This document shows, piece by piece, positions 1 through 5,508 of a stretch of 5,508 nucleotides of DNA (positions within the stretch are counted from its first letter, which is position 1; each line of letters begins with the position of its first letter). Both the position numbers and the translations under genes were made by a program. Below the pieces are notes generated by a model. That model was given only the letters and a program-made list of their open reading frames with translations, did not search any database and had not been told where the DNA came from. Location: assembly GCA_002404345.1 (NCBI GenBank), contig DHJN01000105.1, positions 1 to 5,508 on the forward strand. Direction: 5' to 3'. This DNA comes from Actinobacteria bacterium UBA4719 (lineage in GTDB: Bacteria; Actinomycetota; Actinomycetes; Actinomycetales; Dermatophilaceae).

Positions 1-1
1 C

Positions 2-886
2 GGCCCGGTGAACCCCATTAGGGTCGCGATGGCCGGCGGGGGCGTGGTCATCCTGCTGGTTCTCTGCGCGCTCTTCGCTCCGCTGATCGTGAGTGCCCTG
101 GGACACCCTCCCGACGAGTTCCATCAGGACCTGATCAACCCCGACACCCAGGTGCCGATCACGGGCTTGGGCGGCATCTCCGGGGACTTCCTGTTCGGGA
201 TCGAACCCGTCAACGGACGTGACCTCTTCAGCCGAGTCCTCTACGGCTCGCAGATCTCCTTGCTGATCGCCGCGTTGGCCACGTTGTTGTCCGTCGTGAT
301 CGGGACGGTGATGGGCGTCATCGCCGGCTACTTCGGTGGGTGGGTCGACACTCTCGTCAGTCGGACGATGGACATGTTTCTGGCCTTCCCACTGCTGTTG
401 TTCGCGCTTGCCCTGGCAGGCGTCATCCCGGACCAGGCCTTTGGTCTCAAGGGCGACGCGTTGAAGATCGCGGTCATCGTCTTCATCATCGGCTTCTTCA
501 ACTGGCCCTACATCGGCCGGATCATCCGTGGCCAGACGCTCTCCCTGCGCGAGCGGGAGTTCGTCGATGCGGCACGCAGCCTGGGCGCCCGGCAGCCCTA
601 CATCCTCGTCAAGGAGCTGCTCCCCAACCTGCTCGCTCCGATCCTCGTCTACTCAACGCTGCTCATCCCCAGCAACATCCTGTTCGAGGCTGCGCTGTCC
701 TACCTCGGGGTGGGCGTCCAGCCGCCTCGTGCCACCTGGGGCGGCATGCTCTCGGACGCCACGCAGTGGTACCAGGTTGACCCGGAGTTCATCGTTCCCG
801 GAGGCCTGGCCATCTTCGTCACCGTTCTCGCCTTCAACCTCTTTGGTGACGGCCTGCGTGACGCCCTCGACCCCAGGTCGCGGTAG
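2..886 (+). CDS. DppC/OppC-type peptide ABC transporter permease (5' end probably cut)
   Basis: Inner-membrane channel subunit of a dipeptide/oligopeptide-type ABC importer, expected to pair with the DppB-type permease encoded downstream. Numbering from the GTG at 8 gives 292 residues with about six hydrophobic segments: roughly 8-30, 83-109, 119-139, 151-173, 208-236 and 261-280. The OppC-like stretch NGRDLFSRVLYG precedes the second segment. The cytoplasmic EAA loop that docks on the ATPase lies at about 187-207 (DAARSLG, then LLPN), with Asp in place of the usual Glu. The C-terminus FGDGLRDALDPR is typical of the family. The reading frame is open to the window edge, and no ribosome binding site is visible before the GTG at 8. 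DppC proteins usually carry a basic cytoplasmic stretch before the first membrane segment, so the real start is probably upstream. The role is certain at family level; the substrate is not visible from this subunit. Confidence 0.93.
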   Translation, partial: GPVNPIRVAMAGGGVVILLVLCALFAPLIVSALGHPPDEFHQDLINPDTQVPITGLGGISGDFLFGIEPVNGRDLFSRVLYGSQISLLIAALATLLSVVIGTVMGVIAGYFGGWVDTLVSRTMDMFLAFPLLLFALALAGVIPDQAFGLKGDALKIAVIVFIIGFFNWPYIGRIIRGQTLSLREREFVDAARSLGARQPYILVKELLPNLLAPILVYSTLLIPSNILFEAALSYLGVGVQPPRATWGGMLSDATQWYQVDPEFIVPGGLAIFVTVLAFNLFGDGLRDALDPRSR

Positions 887-944
887 CCGCGCCGCGTCTC
901 CAACCCTCTTCCCACGCGCTTCCCGTGCACACAATGAACAAATC

Positions 945-950
945 AAGGAG
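945..950 (+). promoter_or_regulatory. Shine-Dalgarno site of the binding-protein gene
   Basis: AAGGAG lies ten bases before the ATG at 961. It is the only good ribosome binding site in the 74-base gap after the permease gene, and it decides the start. In-frame GTG 925 and ATG 934 lie upstream of this site and have no purine-rich site of their own. No convincing promoter or terminator was seen in the gap, so the gene is probably cotranscribed with the upstream permease, although a promoter of unfamiliar sequence cannot be excluded. Confidence 0.75.
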
Positions 951-960
951 TGCAACCCAG

Positions 961-2727
961 ATGATGCAGAAACGGATGATGACAGTCGCCGTCGGCGCTG
1001 TCCTTGCCCTGGGCATGGCAGCATGCTCGGGGGGGAACAAGACGGGATCCGCAACGGGCGGCGGGGCCGCCAGTGCCCAGAACGCCGCGGTGGGCAAAGT
1101 CTTCTCGCCCTCGACCACCAAGGGCGGCACGCTTCGCTTTGGTATGGCGGACGACTGGGACTCCGTCGACCCCGGGGACACCTACTACGCCCTCTCGTGG
1201 AACTTCCTGCGCAACTATGCCCGGACCCTGGTGGTCTTCAAGTCCGCTCCTGGTGCGGCGGGCGCCAAGCTCGTGCCGGACCTCGCGCAGACCCTCGGTG
1301 TGCCCACCGACGGCGCAAAGACGTGGACCTACAAGCTGCGGGACGGCCTGAAGTTCGAGGACGGCAGCCCGATCACCTCCAAGGACATCAAGTACGGTGT
1401 GGCCCGCCAGCTCGACAAGGGCGTGAACGCGTTGCCCAACGGCCCCACCTACTTCAACGACTTCCTCAAGGACGTCCCCCAGGGCTACAGCGTCTACAAG
1501 GACAAGAACCTCGACAACCTGAAGTCGATCGAGACGCCCGACGCCAAGACCATCATCTTCCACCTCAAGAGTGCGTTGTCCGGATTCGACTACTTCGCCC
1601 AGCTGCCGGCCACCGCGCCCGTGCCAGTCGCCAAGGACACGGGAGCGAAGTACAAGAACCATGTGATCTCCTCCGGCCCCTACATGTTCGACACGGTCGC
1701 GCTGGGCAAGAAGTACACGCTCAAACGCAACCCGAACTACGACCCCAAGACCGACCCGGACTCGGGCCGACTGGCCCTGCCGGACACCATCACCGTCGAC
1801 CTGGGTCTCAACGCCGCCGACATCGACAACCGGCTGCAGGCAGGTGACCTCGATATCGACATCGCTGGCACCGGCGTCCAGGCCGCGTCTCAGGGCAAGA
1901 TCCTCAGCGACCCAGCGCTCAAGGCCAAGACCGACGATGCGGCCAGCGCCCGTACGTGGTTCTCGGTGCTGAACCCCGATGTCGCGCCGTTGAACAACAT
2001 CGACTGCCGCAAGGCCATCCTGCTGGCCGCCGACAAGACCGGCTACCAGCGTGCCTACGGCGGCGCCACGGGTGGCGACATCGCGACCAGCCTGATGCCT
2101 CCACTGATCCCTGGTCACCGGGCGATCGACCTCTACGAGGCCAAGACCAAGCCCAAGGGTGACCTCGTCGCGGCCAAGGCTGCGTTGACCAAGTGCGGCA
2201 AGCCGAGCGGGTTCGAGACCAACATCTCCTATCGCGCCGCCCGCCCCAAGGAGAAGGCCACTGCCGAGTCGCTGCAGCAGTCGCTGGCCGCGGTCGGCAT
2301 CAAGCTGACCCCCAAGCCGTACCCGACCGGTGACTACTTCAAGCTCTATGCCGGCAAGCCGGACTTTGCCAAGGCCCATAACCTCGGCATCATGGTCTAT
2401 GGCTGGGCCGCTGACTGGCCCGACGGCTTCGGCTTCCTCTCGCAGATCGTCGACAGCCGCACCATCCGCCCGTCAGGTAACACCAACCTGGGCATCAAGA
2501 TCCCGGCGGCCGACGCGGCCATCGACAAGGCGCTGTCCACGACCGACGCAACAGCGCGCAACACGATCTGGGGCAACGTGGACCAGCTCGTCATGGAGAA
2601 CGCAGCAGTCCTGCCGGGCGTCTGGTCCAAGGGCCTGCTGTTCCGTCCGAGCACCCTGACCAACGTGTTCGTCAACGATGGCTTCGGCATGTACGACTAC
2701 ACCGCCGTCGGTACATCCCGAAAATAA
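961..2727 (+). CDS. Peptide-type ABC transporter substrate-binding lipoprotein (SBP family 5)
   Basis: Extracytoplasmic solute receptor that delivers ligand to the two permeases encoded on either side. From ATG 961 it has 588 residues, close to the usual family 5 length. The N-terminus is a lipoprotein signal: basic MMQKR, a hydrophobic core, then MAAC with Cys22 as the lipidated residue, followed by a Gly/Ser/Ala-rich tether. Family 5 hallmarks are LRDGLKFEDGSPITSKDIKYG (126-146), an ISSGPYMF segment, and YGWAADWPDG (480-489). Asp485 in GWAAD lines up with the aspartate that binds the peptide amino terminus in OppA (Asp419) and DppA (Asp408), which favours a peptide ligand. Two cysteines in the mature protein, Cys349 (IDCRK) and Cys412 (TKCGK), could form a disulfide. 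ATG 961 is chosen because AAGGAG lies ten bases before it; starting at GTG 925 would add 12 residues. The family is certain; the ligand (peptide, or another family 5 substrate) is inferred. Confidence 0.94.
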   Translation: MMQKRMMTVAVGAVLALGMAACSGGNKTGSATGGGAASAQNAAVGKVFSPSTTKGGTLRFGMADDWDSVDPGDTYYALSWNFLRNYARTLVVFKSAPGAAGAKLVPDLAQTLGVPTDGAKTWTYKLRDGLKFEDGSPITSKDIKYGVARQLDKGVNALPNGPTYFNDFLKDVPQGYSVYKDKNLDNLKSIETPDAKTIIFHLKSALSGFDYFAQLPATAPVPVAKDTGAKYKNHVISSGPYMFDTVALGKKYTLKRNPNYDPKTDPDSGRLALPDTITVDLGLNAADIDNRLQAGDLDIDIAGTGVQAASQGKILSDPALKAKTDDAASARTWFSVLNPDVAPLNNIDCRKAILLAADKTGYQRAYGGATGGDIATSLMPPLIPGHRAIDLYEAKTKPKGDLVAAKAALTKCGKPSGFETNISYRAARPKEKATAESLQQSLAAVGIKLTPKPYPTGDYFKLYAGKPDFAKAHNLGIMVYGWAADWPDGFGFLSQIVDSRTIRPSGNTNLGIKIPAADAAIDKALSTTDATARNTIWGNVDQLVMENAAVLPGVWSKGLLFRPSTLTNVFVNDGFGMYDYTAVGTSRK

Positions 2728-2750
2728 CATCCCGGCAATAACATCCCGGC
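2709..2750 (+). repeat. 14-bp tandem repeat across the binding-protein stop codon
   Basis: AATAACATCCCGGC occurs twice back to back (2723-2736 and 2737-2750) without a mismatch. The core ACATCCCG also occurs one period upstream at 2713, inside the last codons of the gene, giving three cores at 2713, 2727 and 2741. The first full unit contains the TAA stop. It looks like a recent local duplication; no function is evident. Confidence 0.85.
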
Positions 2751-2787
2751 ACAACAGCGGTGCGCCCGATCAATCCAACCAAGAGGT

Positions 2788-2793
2788 AGGTGA
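2788..2793 (+). promoter_or_regulatory. Candidate Shine-Dalgarno site of the DppB-type permease, separated from its start by a hairpin
   Basis: AGGTGA matches the end of the consensus GGAGGTGA but lies 50 bases before the ATG at 2844, too far for normal initiation. If the hairpin at 2801-2843 folds, only seven bases (2794-2800) separate it from the hairpin base, and the ATG follows directly. A second weaker purine-rich site, AAGAGG, lies at 2781-2786. Use of either site is inferred. Confidence 0.45.
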
Positions 2794-2800
2794 AGGCACC

Positions 2801-2843
2801 GGTCGGTGGTGGCCACGCACAACCTGCGTGACCACCACCGACC
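2801..2843 (+). promoter_or_regulatory. Strong 19-bp stem-loop ending at the base before the permease start codon
   Basis: Arms 2801-2819 and 2825-2843 pair in 18 of 19 positions. The only mismatch is C2813 against A2831, and the loop is CAACC (2820-2824). The next three bases are the ATG of the permease gene. No T-run follows, so it is not a classical intrinsic terminator. Stem-loops between a binding-protein gene and its permease gene are known in other importer operons (for example malE-malF), where they protect the upstream mRNA and lower permease output. The placement here also suits a translational role, by bridging a distant ribosome binding site to the start codon. An operator for a dimeric regulator is a further possibility. 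The structure is seen directly; its role is inferred. Confidence 0.85.
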
Positions 2844-3869
2844 ATGCCGACCACGGTGCTGACATACATCATTCGTCGCCTGATCGGAGCAGTGATCCTG
2901 CTCTTCATCGTCAGTGCGGTCGTGTTCGCAATCTTCTTCCTGTTCCCCCGTCTCGGCGGGGCGACCGACGACGACCTCGCCTCGCGCTACGTCGGCAAGA
3001 GTGCGGGCCAGGCGCAGATCCACCAGACTGCGGTCAAGCTGGGCTTCACCGACCCGATCTACGTGCAGTACGGCCGGTTCGCCAAGGGCATCGTCGCCGG
3101 CCAGGACTACAACTACGGCCCCGCCACGGAACACTGCCCGGCGCCGTGCCTGGGCTACTCGTTCATCACCCAGAACCCCGTCCTGCCTGACCTGCTCGAC
3201 CGCCTGCCAGTGACCTTGTCCCTGGCATCGGGGGCCGCGGTTCTGTGGCTCATCGGCGGCGTGGGCACCGGCGTCGCCTCTGCCCTCAAACGCGGGTCAG
3301 CGCTGGACCGCAGCGCCATGGGCGTGGCACTGGCCGGTGTCTCGCTGCCCATCTTCTTCACCGGACTGCTCTCGCTGTCGGTGTTCAGCTACAGCCTGGG
3401 CTGGGCCGCCCCCGGCGGCGCCAACCCCATGGATGCCACCAACCCCCTCGACTGGGCGTACACCCTGATCCTGCCGTGGATCACGCTCGCCTTCCTCTAC
3501 GCGGCCGCCTATGCCCGACTGACCCGCGCCGGCATGCTCGAGACCATGAACGAGGACTACATCCGCACCGCCCGGGCCAAGGGGCTGCGCGAACGCGACG
3601 TCGTGGTCAAGCACGGCCTGCGGGCGGCACTGACCCCCATCCTGACCATCTTCGGTCTCGACCTCGGCCTGCTGCTCGGTGGGGCCATCTTGACCGAGAC
3701 CACGTACTCGTTGCCAGGTATCGGGCAGTACGCCGTGCAGGCGATCCTGAACAACGACCTGCCCAAGGTCCTGGGCGTGACCCTCATCGGCGCCGTCTTC
3801 ATCATCCTGGCCAACCTGGTCGTGGATCTTCTCTACGCCGTCGTCGACCCGAGAGTGCGGACCCAGTGA
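2844..3869 (+). CDS. DppB/OppB-type peptide ABC transporter permease
   Basis: Second channel subunit of the importer, 341 residues. The N-terminus (TYIIRRLIGAVILLF) is the typical DppB opening, with a first membrane segment at about 8-33. A long extracytoplasmic stretch (about 36-117) contains the family motif DPIYVQYGRF and a CPAPC pair (Cys98, Cys102). Further membrane segments lie near 122-148, 158-185, 205-225, 265-295 and 305-330. The EAA loop that contacts the ATPase is at about 238-265 (DYIRTARAKGL, then LTPI). The C-terminus LLYAVVDPRVR is canonical. An in-frame TGA at 2829-2831 rules out an upstream start. ATG 2844 and GTG 2856 are both possible, and GTG 2856 would give MLTYIIRRL, also natural for the family. 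Neither has a conventional ribosome binding site at normal distance because of the preceding hairpin. The gene ends in a four-base overlap with the next one. Confidence 0.95.
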   Translation: MPTTVLTYIIRRLIGAVILLFIVSAVVFAIFFLFPRLGGATDDDLASRYVGKSAGQAQIHQTAVKLGFTDPIYVQYGRFAKGIVAGQDYNYGPATEHCPAPCLGYSFITQNPVLPDLLDRLPVTLSLASGAAVLWLIGGVGTGVASALKRGSALDRSAMGVALAGVSLPIFFTGLLSLSVFSYSLGWAAPGGANPMDATNPLDWAYTLILPWITLAFLYAAAYARLTRAGMLETMNEDYIRTARAKGLRERDVVVKHGLRAALTPILTIFGLDLGLLLGGAILTETTYSLPGIGQYAVQAILNNDLPKVLGVTLIGAVFIILANLVVDLLYAVVDPRVRTQ

Positions 3870-4945
3870 GCCCGAATGCAACGCAGCACTTCGAGGTCCC
3901 GGTTGACCGCCCCGGACCATCGCCGGCAGGCGCTTTTCTGCAGGTCAACGACCTGCGGGTGCACTTCCCCACCGACGACGGCGTGGTCAAGTCCGTCGAC
4001 GGGCTGAGCTTCGGCCTCGAACGTGGCCAGACCCTGGGCATCGTCGGCGAGTCGGGGTCCGGCAAGAGTGTCACCAGCCTGTCGATCATGGGCCTGCACG
4101 CGGCCGGCACGGCCAGGATCTCCGGTCAGGTCGTCCTCAACGGCGACAACCTGGTCGGCGCCTCGGCAGAGCACATCCGCCACCTTCGTGGCAAGAACAT
4201 GGCCATGATCTTCCAGGATCCGCTCTCTGCCATGCACCCCTACTACACCGTGGGCCACCAGATCGTCGAGGCCTACCGCGTGCACAACAACGTCGGCAAG
4301 AAGGTGGCCCGCAAGCATGCCATCGACATGCTCGACCGCGTGGGCATCCCGCAGCCGAAGTCGCGGGTCGACGACTACCCCCATCAGTTCTCCGGAGGCA
4401 TGCGCCAGCGCGCGATGATCGCCATGGCGCTCTCGTGCGACCCCGAGCTCCTCATCGCGGACGAGCCCACCACCGCGCTCGACGTGACGGTCCAGGCACA
4501 GATCCTCGACCTGATCCGCGACCTGCAGCAGGAGTTCAACTCGGCGGTCATCATCATCACCCACGACCTCGGCGTCGTCGCCGAGCTCGCCGACGACATC
4601 CTGGTGATGTATGCCGGCCGCAGCGTCGAGTACGCAAGTGCCCAGGAGATCTTCACCGCCCCGCGACACCCGTACACCTGGGGGCTGCTGGGCTCGATGC
4701 CGCGCTTGGACCGCGAGCGCACCGAGCGGCTGAAGCCCATCAAGGGCGCTCCCCCCAGCCTGATCAATGTTCCGAACGGCTGCCCGTTCCACCCGCGCTG
4801 CACCTACGCCCAGCTCAACGGGGGGGCCAGCGAGACCCAGCTGCCGGAGCTGCTCGAGATCTCCCCCCGCCACTTCCTCGCCTGCCACCTCTCCGACCAG
4901 GACCGTCAGCGGGTCTGGGACACCGACATCAAGCCCAGCCTGTGA
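3866..4945 (+). CDS. DppD/OppD-type peptide ABC transporter ATP-binding protein
   Basis: Cytoplasmic ATPase, 359 residues, one of two different nucleotide-binding subunits driving the importer. Visible motifs: Walker A GESGSGKS (61-68), Q-loop FQDP with Gln117, signature FSGGMRQR (175-182), Walker B LLIADE ending in Asp199-Glu200, D-loop ALD (204-206), and switch His233 (ITHD). All catalytic residues are intact. After these comes the oligopeptide/dipeptide C-terminal extension, with [13 protein letters not shown] (268-280) and CPFHPRC (306-312). The start is GTG 3866, overlapping the permease stop as GTGA; the frame is open further upstream but only as a shadow of the permease gene. There is no strong ribosome binding site, so translational coupling is likely. 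Oddity: of the four cysteines often found in this extension, only Cys306, Cys312 and Cys340 are present; the expected third position is Gly319. Confidence 0.95.
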   Translation: MSPNATQHFEVPVDRPGPSPAGAFLQVNDLRVHFPTDDGVVKSVDGLSFGLERGQTLGIVGESGSGKSVTSLSIMGLHAAGTARISGQVVLNGDNLVGASAEHIRHLRGKNMAMIFQDPLSAMHPYYTVGHQIVEAYRVHNNVGKKVARKHAIDMLDRVGIPQPKSRVDDYPHQFSGGMRQRAMIAMALSCDPELLIADEPTTALDVTVQAQILDLIRDLQQEFNSAVIIITHDLGVVAELADDILVMYAGRSVEYASAQEIFTAPRHPYTWGLLGSMPRLDRERTERLKPIKGAPPSLINVPNGCPFHPRCTYAQLNGGASETQLPELLEISPRHFLACHLSDQDRQRVWDTDIKPSL

Positions 4946-4977
4946 GGATCGCGATGCGCCCTCCCCACCACACCGAC

Positions 4978-4982
4978 GGAGG
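4978..4982 (+). promoter_or_regulatory. Shine-Dalgarno site of the DppF-type ATPase gene
   Basis: GGAGG lies six bases before GTG 4989, which supports that start. The 43-base gap after the previous gene shows no terminator. A CCTCC at 4960-4964 could pair with this site in a 5-bp stem with a 13-base loop, but that pairing would be weak. Confidence 0.8.
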
Positions 4983-4988
4983 CAGACC

Positions 4989-5508
4989 GTGACCTCAACT
5001 CCGACCGACTCCCTTGTCTCCCCGTCACTCGCCGCGGCCCGCAGCGAGGACCTGCTCGTCGTCACCGACCTGACGAAGCACTTCCCGATCCGTCGCGGTC
5101 TGCTTCAGCGTCAGGTCGGCGCCGTCCAGGCGGTCGACGGGCTGAGCTTCACCGTGCGCAAGGGCGAGACCCTCTCGCTGGTGGGTGAGTCCGGCTGCGG
5201 CAAGACCACGACGGGCCGCATGCTGACCCGACTGATCGAGCCCACCGCGGGCAAGATCCTGTTCGAGGGCCGGGACATCACCCACATCTCGACGGGCAAG
5301 ATGCGCCCGTTGCGTCGTGACGTGCAGATGATCTTCCAGGACCCGTACGGCTCGCTGAACCCCCGTCATACGGTCGGGACCATCGTCGGGTCACCCTTCC
5401 GCCTGCAGCCCGTCAAGACCGAGCACGGCACCAAGAGGGCCGTCCAGGACCTGCTCGAGCTGGTGGGGCTCAGTCCGGAGCACTACAACCGGTACCCGCA
5501 CGAGTTCT
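4989..5508 (+). CDS. DppF/OppF-type peptide ABC transporter ATP-binding protein (3' end cut)
   Basis: Second ATPase of the importer, expected to form a heterodimer with the preceding DppD-type subunit under the two permeases. The first 173 residues are in the window. They show a short polar N-terminal tail (1-20), then LTKHFPIRRGLLQRQVGAVQAV (28-49), which is characteristic of OppF/DppF. Walker A is GESGCGKT (66-73), and the Q-loop is FQDPYGSLNPR with Gln117. The window ends after YPHEF, just before the expected SGGQ-type signature, so Walker B, the switch histidine and the C-terminal extension cannot be judged. GTG 4989 is chosen for its GGAGG site six bases upstream; the ATG at 4954 is in another frame. 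There is no sign of damage in the part seen. Confidence 0.94.
   Translation, partial: MTSTPTDSLVSPSLAAARSEDLLVVTDLTKHFPIRRGLLQRQVGAVQAVDGLSFTVRKGETLSLVGESGCGKTTTGRMLTRLIEPTAGKILFEGRDITHISTGKMRPLRRDVQMIFQDPYGSLNPRHTVGTIVGSPFRLQPVKTEHGTKRAVQDLLELVGLSPEHYNRYPHEF

Noticed and set aside
8..10. GTG at 8 as the true start of the first permease
   Set aside because: No ribosome site is visible before it, the frame is open to the window edge, and the basic N-terminal stretch normal for DppC would be mostly missing. It cannot be excluded with only seven upstream bases.
528..1847. Open frame of 439 codons on the plus strand running from the first permease into the binding-protein gene
   Set aside because: It crosses the end of one real gene and much of another in a different frame, is Arg/Ser/Pro rich with no family features, and has no ribosome site.
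943..2379. Long open frame of 478 codons on the minus strand inside the binding-protein gene
   Set aside because: It is a shadow of the high-GC coding frame: composition is rich in Gly, Val, Arg and Leu with no recognisable domain, and the sense strand encodes a clear family 5 protein.
2801..2843. Rho-independent terminator after the binding-protein gene
   Set aside because: The stem is strong but no T-run follows and the next gene starts at the very next base, so full termination here would cut off the rest of the importer. Partial attenuation remains possible.
3245..3865. Upstream extension of the DppD-type reading frame inside the B-type permease gene
   Set aside because: The translated stretch is Arg/His/Pro-rich shadow sequence, and the ATPase family starts shortly after GTG 3866, which overlaps the permease stop in the usual coupled way.
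3833..5065. Long open frame of 410 codons on the minus strand under the DppD-type gene
   Set aside because: It is antisense to a fully motif-supported ATPase and spans a gene boundary; its biased composition fits a third-position GC shadow.

Overview
The window is one peptide-type ABC importer operon, all on the + strand, with both ends cut. High GC, a strong preference for G or C at third codon positions, GTG starts, and a lipoprotein-type binding protein point to a high-GC actinobacterium. The genus cannot be named from the sequence alone. No RNA gene, insertion sequence, CRISPR array or phage gene was seen.

Layout, left to right: (1) a DppC/OppC-type permease whose N-terminus is probably cut by the window edge (stop at 886); (2) a family 5 solute-binding lipoprotein (961-2727) with its own Shine-Dalgarno site; (3) a 116-base gap with a perfect 14-bp tandem repeat starting at the stop codon and a very strong 19-bp hairpin ending at the base before the next start codon; (4) a DppB/OppB-type permease (2844-3869); (5) a DppD/OppD-type ATPase (3866-4945) overlapping the permease stop by four bases; (6) a DppF/OppF-type ATPase (4989 to window end), cut just before its ABC signature motif.

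Together they form a complete importer set. The lipoprotein captures the solute outside the membrane, the two permeases form the channel, and the two different ATPases power it. The order is permease C, binding protein, permease B, ATPase D, ATPase F, unlike the A-B-C-D-F order of E. coli dpp and opp. An aspartate in the binding protein falls where OppA and DppA bind the peptide amino terminus, so a peptide is the most likely substrate; the exact ligand is unknown.

The protein content is ordinary. The most interesting signal is the 2781-2860 region. The permease B start codon has no nearby ribosome binding site, but folding the hairpin would bring an AGGTGA site to seven bases from the ATG. 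A competing fold would instead hold the ATG in a bulge. This may be a structural control on translation of the channel gene relative to the binding protein.
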